From Lithodes maja (taxonomy: Eukaryota; Arthropoda; Malacostraca; Decapoda; Lithodidae), in the NCBI GenBank assembly GCA_037953745.1, contig JBAKBP010013024.1, positions 1 to 64,000 on the forward strand: 64,000 bases of DNA. The letters are read 5' to 3'. The notes under the pieces were generated by a model, which saw nothing but the letters and a program-made list of their open reading frames with translations, searched no databases and was not told the origin of the DNA. The stretch's first letter is position 1; the number at the start of each line of letters is the position of its first letter. Shown here in pieces: positions 52,087-62,513 of this stretch. Position numbers and translations under genes: made by a program.

Positions 52087-53173
52087 CTTCCCATACGTTT
52101 CACATGGCCGAACCATCTCAAGGTGTTCCTTTTCACACTTTCCAGCACATCTACATCCACACCACACTGCTCTCGTACTTTCTCATTTGTCTGTCTATCC
52201 CTCCATGTAACTCCGCATGCACTTCTCAAGTAACTAATTTCCAACCCTCTCACTCTTGATTTGTGTCTCTCCAACACCATCCATGCTTCGCTCTCGTAAG
52301 TCAATGTCGGGATTACCACACTGTCATGCAAGGAGTTATTTATTTCCATTCTGACCACCCTATTTCTTGTTACTGCTTTCAGCGTTCCTACAACCCTCTT
52401 CCCCTGTTACACCCTCTCCCGCACTTCTTCATCCATACTCCCATCTTTACTCAACACACTGCCCAAATACTTAAATGAGCTGACCGTTCAACTTCACCTC
52501 ATACTCTGTTGCTGCACCCTTTTCAAAGACCATAACCTTACTCTTCCCCTCATTTACCTTCAGATTCCGTTTCTCACAAACTGTTCAAAACATATTTACC
52601 AGACCCTGCATCTCCCATTCACTATTGCTGATCAGAACTGTATCATCAGCAGACAGCAGTACAGGCAATTTCCACTAATTTACTTCCCTTATCAGCGGTA
52701 CACCAACATCCACTGCTCTTCCTTGTATTTCTTTCATGACTCCATCCATATATAAATTGAACAACCATGGGGACATGACACACCCTTGCTTTAACTCAAA
52801 ATTCAGATAAAAGAATTCGCTCTATTCATTCTCCACACGTTCTGACGCCTTTGCACCCTCATACATGATCTTCACTACTTTTAACAACTTGTCATCAACT
52901 CTGTATATTCTCAGTACTTTCTACAGACCTTCTCTATCAACTCTGTCATAGGCCTTCTCCAAGTCCATATGGGCAACATACAACTTTTGTCCCTTCTCCA
53001 GATAACTTCTCCACAACACTGTCATTTCAAGGCAAACATCTGGTCTACACATCCTCTTCCCTTCCTAAACCCACCTTGCTCGTCACCTACCCATTTTTCC
53101 ATTCTCACTCTCAATCTCTCGATCACTACCCTACAGTACATTTGCCCTACTACACTTAGCAGACATATCCCCC

Positions 53174-53176
<3 letters not shown>
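52084..53176 (-). pseudogene. RTE-like LINE, 5'-truncated
   Basis: The minus strand encodes, with several stops, the RT blocks VGDEQGGFRKGRGCVDQMF, VDREGL, a degraded palm SADDTVLIS (near 52640), and the C-terminal block SVVIPTLTYESEAWMVLER, ACGVTWRDRQTNEKVREQCG, LRWFGHVKRMGSN (52084-52358). This C-terminal pattern is common in RTE-like LINEs. Both ends abut TA runs. Confidence 0.8.

Positions 53177-53235
<59 letters not shown>
53177..53235. repeat. TA microsatellite
   Basis: (TA)n at the 5' end of the LINE fragment; open frames of alternating Tyr and Ile are artefacts. Confidence 0.95.
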
Positions 53236-53240
<5 letters not shown>

Positions 53241-53900
53241 AGACTCCATTGGTATAAATATGTAGACGACATTTTGTGTTTTTGGCCTACCAATCAAAAT
53301 CCCCATTCATTATTAGACAAATTTAACTATCTTGTCCCCTTTATTTCATTCAAACTTGAAGAAATAAACACTAAAATACCGTTCCTTGTCAATAAAATAA
53401 TAATCTTTATATTTAAGGTATATAGAAGACCCACTCTTGTAAATTCGTATACTATTTTTTCTCCAACCATCATATTAACAACTTTATAATAATAATGATA
53501 ATGCGTTTTGACCGTTAATTCTGGGTATTATTAGACGAAGTTATTTAGATTAGAAAGGATATAAGGAAATCAGAGGGTTAATTCAAGCATGTCATACCCT
53601 TATAATTATCACAGATCCGTCCTAAGCTATATAAAATCGTCTAATGATTGGCAGAATATACTGTTAAAACGCCTCATAATCCTCAATGGATTAAGGTCAA
53701 AATGTAATTTTGTTCGGTATGTTTTTAAAAGCATTAAGAATATATAACCCAGAATTCATAAAATACAAACAAATATATAATCTAACCAAAACACCATGCT
53801 ACCTTGAAAGTCTCTTTGATAAAAACTTAGCCAAAGCCGAATTTTATTTATAAAATATAAAATATTAAAACTCCGTTTTCAAAGAAAAATATATTAGTTT
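53236..53900 (+). pseudogene. second Penelope-like element fragment (RT)
   Basis: The plus strand encodes the palm block YKYVDDILCFWP and NYLVPFISFKLEE, then TKIPFLVNKI and VYRRPTLVNS up to 53489. This is the region from the catalytic YVDD to the PFL and YRKPT blocks of Penelope-like RT. Further short matches follow (RSVLSYIKSSNDWQN) with stops. It is not the same stretch as the copy at 33043, so it is a separate insertion. Confidence 0.72.
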
Positions 53901-53924
53901 TGCTATATCACGATGAGTTAACAC

Positions 53925-54752
53925 CACCTTGTTAACCTTGTTAACTTTAATGCTTCCAAAACCCAATTTCTCCATCTATCTACCCGTCAGGATCTCCCAG
54001 CGGACTATCCCTTATTCTTCAACAATACAAAAATCAACCCTTCATCTTCTCTCAATATTCTTGGTGTCTCTTTTTCTTCTGCTCTCATTTGGAAGGACCA
54101 TATTACCAGTCTTGCTAAGACAGCCTCCCAGAAGCTGGGTGTGCTCAACTGCCTTAGGGGGTTCTTTTCCCCTGCACAGCTTCTTGCTCTGTACAGGGGC
54201 ATAGTGCGCCCTTGTATTGAGTATTGTTCACATGTGTGGGGAGGTTCTTCTCACACCGATCTCCTAGACAAAGTTGAAAGGAAGGCGAAGGCCTTTCGTA
54301 TCATTAACTCCCGTCCACTCACCAACTCTCTGCAATCTCTCTCTCTCCGCCGCAATGTTGCATCTCTCTCGCTATTCTATCGCTACTATAATAATCAGTG
54401 TTCCTCAGAGCTATCCCAGTGCATACCACCTCCTTTACGTAGGGCACGTGGTACCCGTCTTGCAACTCAATCCCACCCCTACTCTGTGCAACTCTCCAAC
54501 CCAAGAGTGAAACGTTACTCTCAAACTTTCTTCTACTCAACATCTGAGCTCTGGAACTCTCTCCCAGAATCAGTCTTTCCCTCTTCCTATGACTTAAATT
54601 GCTTCAAACTCTGTGTGTCCAGGTATTTTGGCTCGAACGTCCCTTGATTTTGGCCCTGTAACTCTCTCAACTATGGGGGAGGCACTCGCTATAGGCAGTT
54701 ATGCCTTTTGCCTCCCTCAATCACATAGAAAAAAAAAAAAAAAAAAAAAAAC
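53925..54752 (+). pseudogene. jockey-like LINE, 5'-truncated, with poly(A)
   Basis: An open frame without an early ATG runs from about 53925 to the stop 54645-54647 (about 240 codons): VNFNASKTQFLHLSTRQDL, SLNILGVSFSSALIWKDHIT, LLALYRGIVRPCIEYCSHVW, LRRNVASLSLFYRYYNNQCS, SYDLNCFKLCVSRYFGSNVP. A 3'UTR with GGGGGAGGCACTCGCTATAG follows, then 23 A at 54730-54752. It is the best 3' copy of the family split at 607-1078/17972-19245. Truncated upstream of the palm motif. Confidence 0.9.
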
Positions 54753-55050
54753 GCAAAACTTTCAAGTATATGAATATACATGTATCATTAAATTATGAAA
54801 ACACGGTCAAGATTGCTTTGATTAAAAACAGAACTACAAATTATTCAGGTGGTGTTTATTTCACTTCTTGTAAAGAACGTAATAATATATACATAAGACA
54901 AAAGGGAAAAAGATTAAAAGAGAGGGTTAAACAAAACCGACAACCAGTAATGTCAGCCTAAGAATTTAATGGTATTTTGTAGCACATACAAAGAAAAGAC
55001 CATCACATAATTGGGATGAGACTAAAATGATCTACTGGTCAGGCTACTTT
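54753..55050. other. unassigned segment
   Basis: AT-rich spacer between the LINE tail and the transposase; it may include the 3' end of the Tc1-like element. I could not find its terminal inverted repeat. Confidence 0.4.
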
Positions 55051-56121
55051 TTATGGACATTGTTGATTTTTTTTTTTACTCACCTCCCCACTAGTATGGT
55101 GTGTTCCACCCCTTAGCTTTTTCAGGATTTGAAGCGGCTTGGGGACGTCGCCAGCAAGGTTTTGTAGCACGGATGGCCCCAGACTCTCCCAAATGTCCCG
55201 AAAGTGCTGCTCAAGCTGCCTAACAGAAGTGATTTCATTCCCCTGTAGGCGCCGTTTCATAATAGCCCACAAGTTCTCTATTGGGTTAATATCAGGGGAG
55301 TTACCAGGCCAGTCCTTGAAGTAGTTTAAACCCACATCATCCATCCACTCAGTGACATAACGGGCCATGTGGTAAGGTGCACCGTCTTGCATGAAGAAAG
55401 TTGCTTTAGTTTTTCTGTATGAACTTGGCAAATGGTCATTTAATAGTTCAAAGTAATTAAAACGATTCATGCGAATGTTTTGGGGCAGCACTACCAAGTC
55501 ACGAACACCATGGTAGGTGAAGCAAGCCTATACCATGAGACTGTCTGGGTACTTAACAGTGGTTGCTAGGTACTTGCGGTCCAACCTGTTGCCACCCCGG
55601 CGCACCTTCACATTTCCTCCACGGTTGCTAGTGACCGTGAAAGTTGCCTCATCGCTCCACAATACTGACTTCCACTTGCCTAAAGGCCAACGAAGGTACT
55701 TAGCAGCGAAAGATCTCCGGTTTCTAGCTTGGCGGAGAGTTATCAGAGGTTTCTTGAGTGGCCTTAAACTCCGATAATTGAGTTTTGTGGCAAGGGCCGT
55801 GCGGATAGTTCTAATGGCCACATTACCCAACAAATCAGGATTATTTTGCTTCAATTGACGTGCAGTCAGACGAGGATTGCCCTCAATCTGGCGCTTGAGC
55901 ACTACAAGGATCCTGGCACTTATTTTTCTAGGCCTACCAGGCTTCGACTTATGGCCGACGTCGGCAGAGTCACCCGCCTCGGGAAACTTCTTAGTCCACC
56001 GCTGGGTTGTCCTCAAATTAACACCCATCTGCCAAGAAATCTCTGGATTTGAATGCCTAGCCCTGTAAAGGGCCCCAATGGCAGCAATGTCTTAAGTTTC
56101 CAAGTTCTTAGCCCCCGGCAT
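55051..56121 (-). pseudogene. Tc1/mariner-like transposase
   Basis: The likely ATG is at 56121 (MPGAKNLET then a TAA at 56092-56094). The frame continues with a helix-turn-helix (NLRTTQRWTKKF), an AT-hook-like GRPRK, the HTH2 block GNPRLTARQLK, and catalytic residues D in VLWSDEATFTV, D in FMQDGAPYH and E in DINPIENLWAIMK. I count 35 residues between the second D and the E, longer than the 34 of standard Tc1. A second in-frame TAG is at 55528-55530. Two stops but no frameshift, so a mild loss of function. Confidence 0.9.
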
Positions 56122-56436
56122 TGTCTAGATATGAGCACAAAACCGACCGCTGGTGTAGGAGATTTGGGTATCCAAGTGGGACCACCAGCGGAGCACATCC
56201 ACTCATCACGGGGGTAAGACAATGACTGAGGTAGTATTAGTCATCTCCCCAGCAACGCGGGAGGCCTGGTCTAGTTGCCAGACGTACGAAAACGGGAATC
56301 CTACAATAAACACGAGGCAAAATCGTCCAGTACCATTTACAGCCGTATGTGTTTTTGCATATGGGGTCGCAACAACACATACGGCCCCCACTGTATATAT
56401 ATATATTGGGGGTGTACATATACAAATATACATATG
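56122..56436. other. unassigned flank of the Tc1-like element
   Basis: Non-coding; contains ACATACGGCCCCCACTG and a short TA run. Short overlapping frames only. Confidence 0.4.
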
Positions 56437-56978
56437 TACAGTTGGTCAAAGTTCCAGCTGACCCACCCTCGCTCTGGGGCTTGCAGAATTAGCTGGCAAT
56501 ACTATTGTAGTGGTGCAGGGATACCACTTGCCATTAATGTGTTACCTGTCTCTGAACTGTATATTACTGCAAATTTGACTATGTATTGTTCACGTTGTGA
56601 AGACTAAATGCTCATCATTAAGCAGCCACCAATAAAACATTAATATGTATTCATATAAAATCGAGTAAAGTAGCCTATGTTGTGGCAGCCAGCAGGTTTT
56701 ATATGCGTTGCAATCAGTGGATATAATAACTTGAATACTTAAGCAAGTCTACGAGCTTAGGGTAAATTTTCGGGATCATACATAGCGATGTATGGATTTT
56801 TATTTGAGATGGGCTTACTTTCCCTTGTTTAGTATAATGTTCTAACAATGATATAGCCGACATCAGATCTACCAATCCCAATCTTTGTAAGACACACCTC
56901 CTTCCTACACCAGTATTGCCAGAAAATTCTGCGAGCCCCAGAGCGAGGGTGGGTCAGCTGGAACTTTGACCAACTGTA
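56437..56978. mobile_element. Tc1-like MITE with long terminal inverted repeats
   Basis: TA dinucleotides at 56437-56438 and 56977-56978 flank inverted ends CAGTTGGTCAAAGTTCCAGC ... and its complement (56439-56493 and 56925-56976, about 54 bp with one or two mismatches). The inside (about 430 bp) lacks a transposase. TA target and CAGT start are typical of Tc1-type elements. Confidence 0.88.
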
Positions 56979-57099
56979 CATATACTTGTAACAATTCCTG
57001 TATGATATCCTGGAATATAGATCCTACTACTTGTATATGAAATGTAATAATTTCTCCAAGTAGAATTTCCCTTTTCCTTATTATAAATTGGACAGGATT

Positions 57100-57190
57100 A
57101 AGTATCCTCTACCACACCGTGGTAGCGTTGGTTAAAACATGGACAATCGTCCTGATTGTCTGTGGTTCGAGCCCTGCTGAGAGTATTAAA

Positions 57191-57253
<63 letters not shown>
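57100..57253 (+). mobile_element. tRNA-derived SINE head with CA tail
   Basis: CCGTGGTAGCGTTGGTTAAA resembles an A box and TGTGGTTCGAGCCCTGCTG a B box, 34 bases apart, as in tRNA-derived SINEs. A (CA)n tract follows directly (57192-57253). No LINE-type 3' end is recognisable. Confidence 0.6.
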
Positions 57254-57254
<1 letters not shown>

Positions 57255-57349
57255 TTATATACCGATATAAATAATATATATATATATATATATATAGTTA
57301 GATAAATAGATAGATAGATAGATAGTCAGTCAGTCAGTCATAATTTTAT
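57254..57349. repeat. TA, GATA and GTCA simple repeats
   Basis: TA run at 57272-57295, GATAGATA at 57305-57325, (AGTC)n at 57325-57340. These border the tail of the LINE that follows on the minus strand. Confidence 0.9.
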
Positions 57350-58836
57350 TTCATAAAAAGACATATACATACACTTTTTACAGAGTTATTTACGTAATCT
57401 ACATTAAGCTAAAAGTCCTTAGCGCATAGTTGGTTCTGTGTTCTGTACATAAACAATTCTTGATCTGATAGCATTGATATAATTTAGCAATAAGTTAGTA
57501 AATCCATACTCATGTAGGATTATTTTTTCAACATCCTTTACAAGAAAAGATCTATGTAACATGTAATACATGTTCTTCTCTATAAAACTACATGGCTTTA
57601 TGAGATTTCTATATACAAATCTTATTTTCATCCAGTTAACCAAATGCCTAAACACCATCAATCCACATTCTCTACAAGCACTGTGGTTGCTCTCCCAGTA
57701 CTTCATATTCAATATTTTCTTTATTGCCTTGTGGTATCCAATGGAAAACTGCTTAAATGGTATATAACATTTTCTATTATTAAACCAAAGTTCAGCGCCA
57801 TAAAAATTCAAACAGTAGCTTTGAAATAAATTAAAAAATACTTCAGTGCTCGTGTTGCTAAACTTTCTTAAAAGACAATTAAACTCATTGTAAAACTTAT
57901 TTCTGCATCTTATCATATCCAAGTCATTATTAAGATTACAATCAATTATAAAACCCAAATATTTGTATTCAGAAACAATATTTAATTTGTTATTGTCTAA
58001 ATATATGAAAGGATTCATTTCCTGTCCATACTTATATTTAAAGATCATACATACTGATTTTGCAGAGTTAATAGATAAGTCTAGTTGTTTAATTTCATGA
58101 TCCATAATATCTATCAATGTTTGCAGACCTCTAACCGAAGGAGCCAATATTACAAGATCGTCTGCATTGGCGATCACATTGCTGACTTGTAAACCTAGTC
58201 TACAGCCTACATTACTTGCAGATAATTTACTTAATAAGTCATCAATATAAATTGAAAACAACAAGGGAGATGAAACCCCACCCTGTCTCACTCCATTTTT
58301 CATAGTCCATTCAGTTGAAATTGAATCTTTAAATTTGACAACAACATGTTGGTTTCTGTAAAAGTAAAATAAAATATTAACCAAGAAATTTGGTAATCCT
58401 AGTTTTAAAAGCTTATTTGCAAGTTTGAAATGATTCACCTTATCAAATGCTTTTGTCAGGTCAATAAAACATGAAAAAACATTAGATCCCTCCGTGGTGT
58501 ACCTTAAAATAGTTTCCTTGAGAATTAAACATGCAGTAGAAGTAGAATACCTCTCTCTAAATCCATGCTGCCTATCATTTAAACTAACATATCTTAAAAC
58601 TTTGTACTTCAAGCAGTATTCAAATACCTTCAATAATATTGGCGATAACGTAATTGATCTATAATTATCAAGTGATGTATTATCTTTATACTTATCTTTC
58701 AATAAGGGTACCATAATTCCAAAGTTCATTCTTACAGGCATACAACCATGTACAACACAAGAATAAATCAACTTTGCAATTACTACTATCAATTCGTTTG
58801 TGCAATACTTTAAATGAAAAGAATGTATATTATCTG
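57350..58836 (-). pseudogene. CR1/Rex-like LINE, 5'-truncated
   Basis: An open frame of 457 codons or more (58792-57419, open upstream to about 58836) with RT blocks YRSITLSPILLKVFEYCLKY, DRQHGFRERYSTSTACLIL, FSCFIDLTKAFDKVNHFKLA, KNGVRQGGVSSPLLFSIYID. The palm motif is NADDLVIL where YADD or FADD is usual. The C-terminal region is Lys/Asn/Tyr-rich with AELWFNNRKCYIPFKQ. It ends at GATA repeats on both sides. The frame is intact apart from truncation and the palm change. Confidence 0.85.
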
Positions 58837-59062
58837 GATAGATAGATAGATACTTACGTAATAGGTATATTAATAGATAAAAAGATAGACAGGTAGAGAA
58901 TATACCGCTTGTCGGATATGAGATTTCCTCTATAGCCTGAGGCAGAGGAAGTATCCTTTGATAGTCTCACTTTGATGTTGAAGTAAATAGTTAGATATAT
59001 AGAACGGTCCTGGGAGGGTTACATACATACATCCATACATACATACATACATACATACATAC
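58837..59062. repeat. GATA and CATA simple repeats with flank
   Basis: GATAGATAGATAGATAC at 58837-58853 and (CATA)n at 59021-59061; unassigned sequence between. Confidence 0.8.
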
Positions 59063-59583
59063 TTTTCTTGTGAGTAAATCAATTAGTATTCGTATACATT
59101 TTATTATATTGTATTGTAGTATAATCATTTTTTATTTCTTTTTTGAAGGCAAAATAATGTTATGTTCCTCTTTGGTGAACAAAGTAAGGAGTAGAAAGAA
59201 AGAGAGAGAGGTATTGGAGATAATTATACTAAGTGTGTGTCAATCTGCTTATATATATTATTGTTTTCATTGTTGTCTATTGTAAGTATATGCTCATATA
59301 TTGTATATGTGTTAGTTATATTGTGTTTCATTTTTGTTTGATTTTATTAAGTATGTGCTGCTTTGTGATACTTGTCAAAAAATGTATTAATTTGTTCTTA
59401 CTAATTGGTATTGTTACGAGTAACTGGTCACGGGTTAGGAGAGATAAATTGACTCCCACCTTATCTTCTCTATCTCCCGGAAGATGTCTTGGAATACAGA
59501 CGAAAACTTGCAGCTCGGTATTTAATTTTCCTAGCGAGTACAGGAAATTTATTAATCACGTGTGTTTGTCATTATTTCTCTAT
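59063..59583. other. unassigned AT-rich region
   Basis: No coding or repeat pattern I can name. Confidence 0.4.
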
Positions 59584-59698
59584 ACATGCATACATACATA
59601 CATGCATACATACATACATACATTCATTCATACATACATACATACATACATACATACATACACAAATATCAAAATTGGCAGGTAACCGTATTATTACA

Positions 59699-59758
<60 letters not shown>

Positions 59759-59764
59759 TATATA

Positions 59765-59834
<70 letters not shown>
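59584..59834. repeat. CATA and TA microsatellites
   Basis: (CATA)n from 59584 to 59660 and (TA)n from 59704 to 59834 with short breaks. Open frames of Tyr/Ile/His are artefacts. Confidence 0.95.
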
Positions 59835-59837
<3 letters not shown>

Positions 59838-59929
59838 AATTAGGCGAATAGATGTGGCGACCTCACCGCCCGTCACTTTGTGGCGCAGATAGCCCCTGGA
59901 GGTTAATGGGACCGGGAATCCTACCTCCA

Positions 59930-60430
59930 GAATTGTTAGGAGGAGGCTGTAGGCACTAGCCGAACAGGGCGGTACTCCTGGGGGGTGCTAGGTGGCTGAT
60001 AAGGACAACTGGAACTCCTGTGTCACCAACTGGCCTCCCTAGCTGATCCTTTCTGTGCCTCATCAATATTGAGGGGAACCCCAGCCTGTCCTCCAAAACA
60101 CCTCCTCCTATCCATACATTATACTACAAACACCTTACATACTACACTATCCTTCTTAAAAAAACAAACGAACTATGACGAATACACGACCCGCCTCGGA
60201 GTTCCCAGGGGGGGTGGGGGTGGGGGGTCCAGAAATATCCCCTTGTAACGACTCCCCTAAATGTCCTGGACCACTATCTTCTACTCTTACTATTAATTAC
60301 TGGACTATTCGTGGCCTTTCCTCTAACTTCCACTCTGTGGAACACCACCTCTCCTCTGCCAACCCTGATCTTCTCTTTCTCACCAGAGCTCAGGTGTCTG
60401 GGACTACTGACAGCAAGCCCTTCTGTGTAT
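59930..60430 (+). pseudogene. jockey-like LINE, 5' end (5'UTR and start of endonuclease)
   Basis: The 5'UTR-like segment (GCCGAACAGGGCGGTACTCC, AACACCTCCTCC) leads to a frame encoding TINYWTIRGLSSNFHSVEHH and LSSANPDLLFLTRAQVSGTT, the N-terminus of the jockey-type apurinic endonuclease. Cut at 60430 by element D after FCV. It gives the 5' end missing from the other copies of the family. Confidence 0.8.
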
Positions 60431-62298
60431 TGTGACGCATGTCCAGTGTGAGCATGCTGTACAGAACGCCTAGTCATGCCCCACTCTCGCTAGGATCGTC
60501 AGGGCAGGAACTTTGGCTGTAGTTTATGTAGAGTTTCCTAACTTAGTTCGTGTGAGCCGTTGTACTATAAGTATTATGAATATGTATTTTTGTTTTCATC
60601 TGAGTCAACGAGTTCTATTTTATATCATTAGTTATAAGTATTGTGTGTAAAACTTATTTGTAATGATGGGGAGAGAAGCAGCCACGTTGGGGGTCAGTGG
60701 GTGCGCCATGCGGGAGGTGGGCCTAACTCACTAGCACTCCCCCCCTCCCCCCTCCCCTCAGTGCTGGGAAAGCCTTTGTCTATCCTAGATTGAGAGAGAG
60801 AAATTACGTAATGATTGTCAGTGGGCGGTCCTTAGTAGTTCATGTTGGGCTCACTAGAGGGCCGAGTATAAAAAGGGAAGTCTAGCCATTTTTAGATCAG
60901 AACTCATTAGGCAGAGCGACTTCTCATTTCCCTTGCTAACTATATATATTCTTCTGACTGATGTGAACTTTCTCTACTACCTTACATTCTTATCTCCTCT
61001 TTTCCCTACCCTTTTTAACTTCCATGGTCCCGTTGGTGCAGAGCTAGTCAGCCAACGTATTATCGCTTGAGTTCTCACGAGATATATGCCTATTAGATAG
61101 CCTATTTTGGAAGGGTTAACTTAGAATAGGATTGATTTATGTTTGTTGCACTCGTATATGCATTTCTCTGTGTGTTATTATTATTGTTCCTGTTTTCTGC
61201 TAGTCTAGGTAATGCTAGACTGGGATAGGGCTACTGGTGTTGTGATTTCCGATGTGTACTAGATTTTGTTGAACCTGTACAATCGCAACTGAGACGTGGG
61301 AAGCCTAGGTGGTCTTTCTGACTGTGTACCTTGTGAGTTTAGCACTGTGTTGCGAGTGAGGGCTTTTGCCTCTGCCACCCAACACTGTGCTAACTCGTTT
61401 GCTTTGACTTTGAGAGGGTCGCCAGGAGAGAACCAGATACTAGCGATCTGGATCTCTCAAGAGAGCACCCCGTCAATTAACGTAATTTGGCCGCACAGCC
61501 TTAAGGACTTCGCTAGGCTACGAGCCGCTTGCTCAGCCATTGTTTCCTAGCCTACTACATCCCAGCTAGACTTTACTCGATCAGCAGATACAGAATAGTA
61601 TTGAAGCTTTCCTTATGTATGATATTGTTTATGCACTATGCACTATTGATTTCATGTGTTGCACGCTTGGCTACTTTAGTGATTAGTGGCCCACGAGCAC
61701 AATCCCGAGTAGGCTATTGCCGGTGCATTTGCGGAGTACTTCTTTTTAATGTTTGCCATTTACTATTGCAATATTCTTATAATTGTTCTTATGCCAATTT
61801 AAACCTTTAATAATATTTAATTGCCAGTGTTTTGCTTATTGAATTGCTGTTCAAAATCCGATACGTACTTCTTACGAGCATCCGAGAAGCATCTAACTTT
61901 TTCAGAAGATTCCTTGCTCGATGCTTAAGGACTATTAATTAACGTAACGTAATAGTGCCGATCCGAAGTAGAGGGTGGAGGACTTCTTAAGTTCTTAGTC
62001 AAGGGTGGATTACTTCGGCTTCGGCCAACACTATTCTTTGGTGTTGTTGTTTCTTACTTCTTTGTTTGATTGTTGACCAGACTAGATAATTCCTGTCTCT
62101 TTATTAGTCTGCTGTTGAACACTAGTACCGAGTTCTTGTATACACCCGTTATTGCAGATTGAACTCTGGAGGGTATTGGTGTTTTTTTGTTCGGCTGGCA
62201 GTACTCAGGGGTTGGGATCGTGTGTTTCCGTTGTGGCAGCGAGCCGTACTCGAGTCCTGATTGAGAGCCCTTGTGTACCCGAGTGCCAGGTCGTAACA
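60431..62298 (+). repeat. 5' LTR of element D
   Basis: From TGTGACGCATGTCC to CCAGGTCGTAACA (1868 bp), sharing both terminal words with C. It contains the block deleted from B's 3' LTR (about 61350-61550). Confidence 0.85.
60867..60875 (+). promoter_or_regulatory. TATA box of element D LTR
   Basis: GAGTATAAAAAGGGAAG is a strong TATA-box match. C has GAGTATATATATACAG at the corresponding place, about 420 bp into the LTR. Transcription would start some 30 bp downstream (near 60900). Confidence 0.65.
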
Positions 62299-62312
62299 AA
62301 TGGCGACCTTGC
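62299..62312 (+). other. primer binding site of element D
   Basis: AATGGCGACCTTGC directly after the LTR, the same as in B. Confidence 0.7.
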
Positions 62313-62513
62313 TTAGGATTTTGTGAACAGTATAAATTTTTGCAGAGTTGTACAACATTTGTTTGTTTGTATTTTCGCGTGCATATTGAAGAATATTTTT
62401 TTTTGTATGGCAATTAGTAAAGCATTTAAGAGACTCCAGTTAATTTAGTAATTAGTGCTTGCATAGGAAGTTTAACACTTTTGTCTCGAGAATTTTTTTG
62501 TGTGGACTTCAGT

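Noticed and set aside
57192..57253. CRISPR-like or satellite array
   Set aside because: A plain (CA)n microsatellite; no spacers. No CRISPR pattern exists anywhere in the window.
59562..59892. Tyr/Ile/His-rich open frames
   Set aside because: Translations of (TA)n and (CATA)n microsatellites.
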